From positions 24,071 through 30,776 of the forward strand of contig JABMDG010000052.1 in the NCBI GenBank assembly GCA_015904045.1: a stretch of DNA of 6,706 nt, written 5' to 3'. Made by a program: the position numbers and the translations under genes. Of the stretch, positions 5,525-6,706 are shown piece after piece (the stretch's first letter is position 1; every line of letters begins with the position of its first letter). The notes under the pieces were generated by a model that saw nothing but the letters and a program-made list of their open reading frames with translations, had not been told where the DNA came from and did no database searches. This stretch comes from Nitrospira sp. (GTDB lineage: Bacteria; Nitrospirota; Nitrospiria; Nitrospirales; Nitrospiraceae).

Positions 5525-5528
5525 TACT
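5520..5528 (+). promoter_or_regulatory. Possible extended -10 promoter of the HAD-hpnD pair
   Basis: TGCTATACT is an extended -10 element (TGn plus TATACT at 5523-5528). The -35 position at 17-base spacing (5500-5505, ttctgt) is poor and falls in the loop and right arm of the inverted repeat. Transcription would start near 5535, about 46 bases before the HAD start codon. Confidence 0.45.
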
Positions 5529-5580
5529 GCGCCCGTTTAATATCCATTTACACTCGGCAGACAGAAAGCGAACGAGCCCC

Positions 5581-6264
5581 ATGCGTGCTGTGATTTTCGA
5601 TTTCGACGGAGTCATTGCCGACACCGAGCCTCTACATTTCGAAGGGCTGCGCCGAACACTCGCCGCCATCGGCATTTCGTTGACTGAATCCGATTACTAT
5701 GCGAACTATCTCGGTTTCGATGATCGAGGCTGCATCCTGGAAGCGCTGCGCGTGAACCACCGCCCGGCAACTGACACGATCGTACAAGACCTGATGCAAA
5801 AAAAAGCTGTCGCCTACCTGGCGTCGATCCGGGACCACCTCGTCATTTTCCCCGGCGTCAGAGAGTTTGTCGAAGAAGCCGCGGCAGCCTATCCCATTGC
5901 CATCGCCTCCGGCGCATTACGGCCTGAAATCGAATTAATCCTGGAACAAGCCGGTCTCCGAAAAGCATTCCGCCATATTACGAGTGCGGAGGACGTGACC
6001 AGCAGCAAACCGAATCCCGAACCGTTCCTGCATGCGCTGGCCGGCCTGAATCGGCAACAGATCTCCTCCACGCTGACGCCGAACAACTGCCTGGTCATCG
6101 AGGATTCGCTCCCCGGCATCAGAGCAGCCAAAGCGGCGGGGATGAAAGTGCTAGCCGTCACCAACACGCACACCGTGCAAGACCTGCACGAAGCCGACGC
6201 GATCAGCCCCAACTTGCGCGAGACCCGGCTCGCTGAACTCCGAACCCGCCTATGGCCATCATGA
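5581..6264 (+). CDS. HAD-superfamily phosphatase / phosphomutase-like hydrolase
   Basis: This complete 227-aa protein belongs to the HAD superfamily subgroup with an alpha-helical cap, like beta-phosphoglucomutase, CbbY and phosphoglycolate phosphatase. These Mg-dependent cytoplasmic enzymes act on small phosphorylated metabolites through an aspartyl-phosphate. Motif I is FDFDGVIADTEPLH with nucleophile D7 and acid/base D9. The cap spans about residues 16-85. Motif II is S110 (IASGA), motif III is K143 (SSKPNPEPF) and motif IV is E174-D175 (VIEDSLPGIRAA). All catalytic residues are present. The substrate cannot be read from sequence. The Shine-Dalgarno site is weak (purine-rich gacagaaagcgaacgag before ATG). 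The stop overlaps the next gene's start as ATGA, so the two are translated together; a link to isoprenoid phosphate metabolism is possible but is inferred only from position. Confidence 0.92.
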   Translation: MRAVIFDFDGVIADTEPLHFEGLRRTLAAIGISLTESDYYANYLGFDDRGCILEALRVNHRPATDTIVQDLMQKKAVAYLASIRDHLVIFPGVREFVEEAAAAYPIAIASGALRPEIELILEQAGLRKAFRHITSAEDVTSSKPNPEPFLHALAGLNRQQISSTLTPNNCLVIEDSLPGIRAAKAAGMKVLAVTNTHTVQDLHEADAISPNLRETRLAELRTRLWPS

Positions 6265-6706
6265 ACACTGCTGACGCGCAAGCCTACTGTACGGCCTATA
6301 CCAAGAAGAGCGGCAGCAACTTCTATTACTCGTTTCTGTTTCTGCCCAAAGCCAAACGCAACGCCATGTACACGGTCTATGCCTTCTGCAAAGCGGTGGA
6401 CAGCGCCGTCGATGAACCGCCGGCCAACAGCAACCCGAAAGAAGAGCTCCGGCGCTGGCGCTACGAACTGGAAGCGGCATACGGCGGCAGCCCCTCTTTC
6501 CCCATCGCCGTCAGCCTCTCGCACCACGTTAAGGCTCTCTCCATCCCCAAAGCCTATTTCGACGAACTGCTCAATGGCGTCGAGATGGATCTATTCCACA
6601 ATCGCTATCTCACCTTCGACGAATTGTCGCTCTACTGTTACCGCGTCGCGTCCATTGTGGGCCTGATTTGCCTGCATATCTTCGGCGTCACCTCGCCCCG
6701 CGCGCA
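6261..6706 (+). CDS. hpnD: Squalene/phytoene synthase family enzyme, probably HpnD (3'-partial)
   Basis: The visible 148 residues are the N-terminal part of a trans-isoprenyl diphosphate synthase of the squalene/phytoene synthase family. Markers are SGSNFYYSFLFLPKAKR (17-33), YAFCKAVDSAVDE (40-52) with the first Asp-rich motif D47-x3-D51, YGGSPSFPIA, ELLNGVEMDL (102-111) and YCYRVASIVGLICLHIFG (125-142). This pattern best fits HpnD, which condenses two farnesyl diphosphates to presqualene diphosphate in the HpnCDE route to squalene and hopanoids; phytoene synthase remains possible. The common form of the Asp motif is DDxxD; here the second Asp is Ser, but the D-x3-D pair is kept. I start at the ATG at 6261, which overlaps the HAD stop as ATGA; an in-frame ATG at 6252 would add three residues. 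The gene runs off the window, so the second Asp-rich motif cannot be checked. Confidence 0.85.
   Translation, partial: MNTADAQAYCTAYTKKSGSNFYYSFLFLPKAKRNAMYTVYAFCKAVDSAVDEPPANSNPKEELRRWRYELEAAYGGSPSFPIAVSLSHHVKALSIPKAYFDELLNGVEMDLFHNRYLTFDELSLYCYRVASIVGLICLHIFGVTSPRA

Noticed and set aside
5889..6527. 212-aa minus-strand ORF
   Set aside because: Antisense to the HAD and HpnD-like genes, both of which have complete family motifs.

Overview
The window is about 57% GC, with protein families and interspersed repeats that look like a Nitrospira-type bacterium (phylum Nitrospirota). That assignment is an inference from gene content and the style of the repeats; no marker gene in the window proves it.

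Layout, left to right. (1) Positions 1-1242 (+) hold the 3' part of a membrane-anchored Ser/Thr protein kinase whose N-terminus lies outside the window. (2) 1243-1489 is non-coding and holds copy 1 of a roughly 100-155 bp hairpin-forming interspersed repeat. (3) 1490-1906 (-) encodes a small membrane-anchored protein with a GLG1-like four-cysteine module. (4) 1711-2515 is a diverged tandem duplication with a unit of about 402 bp. It copied the 5' part of the Cys-module gene, the intergenic spacer and the 3' end of the next gene, and left a chimeric truncated ORF (2043-2309) and a 25-codon gene tail (2036-2113). (5) 2438-3451 (-) is an unrecognised 337-aa soluble acidic protein. (6) 3452-3716 holds repeat copy 2. 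(7) 3717-4130 (-) is a YjbQ/UPF0047 protein. (8) 4141-4404 (+) is a decayed C-terminal fragment of a B12-dependent (class II) ribonucleotide reductase. (9) 4415-4513 is repeat copy 3, followed by a promoter and a strong ribosome binding site. (10) 4664-5446 (+) encodes an inner-membrane-anchored protein with a Pro/Ala-rich linker and a C-terminal SH3-like domain. (11) 5476-5524 is a perfect 22-bp inverted repeat that runs into an extended -10 box. (12) 5581-6264 (+) is a HAD phosphatase/phosphomutase, coupled by an ATGA overlap to (13) 6261 to the window end (+), a squalene/phytoene synthase family enzyme, probably HpnD.

The only clear functional unit is the HAD-hpnD pair at the right edge, which probably opens an isoprenoid/hopanoid operon. 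The rest is a patchwork of single genes separated by repeats, a gene fragment and a local duplication, which is what a rearrangement-prone stretch looks like. I see no defence system, CRISPR array, transposase, tRNA or rRNA. The most distinctive items are the tandem duplication with its chimeric ORF, the orphan ribonucleotide reductase tail between two repeat copies, and the repeat family with compensatory changes in its stem.
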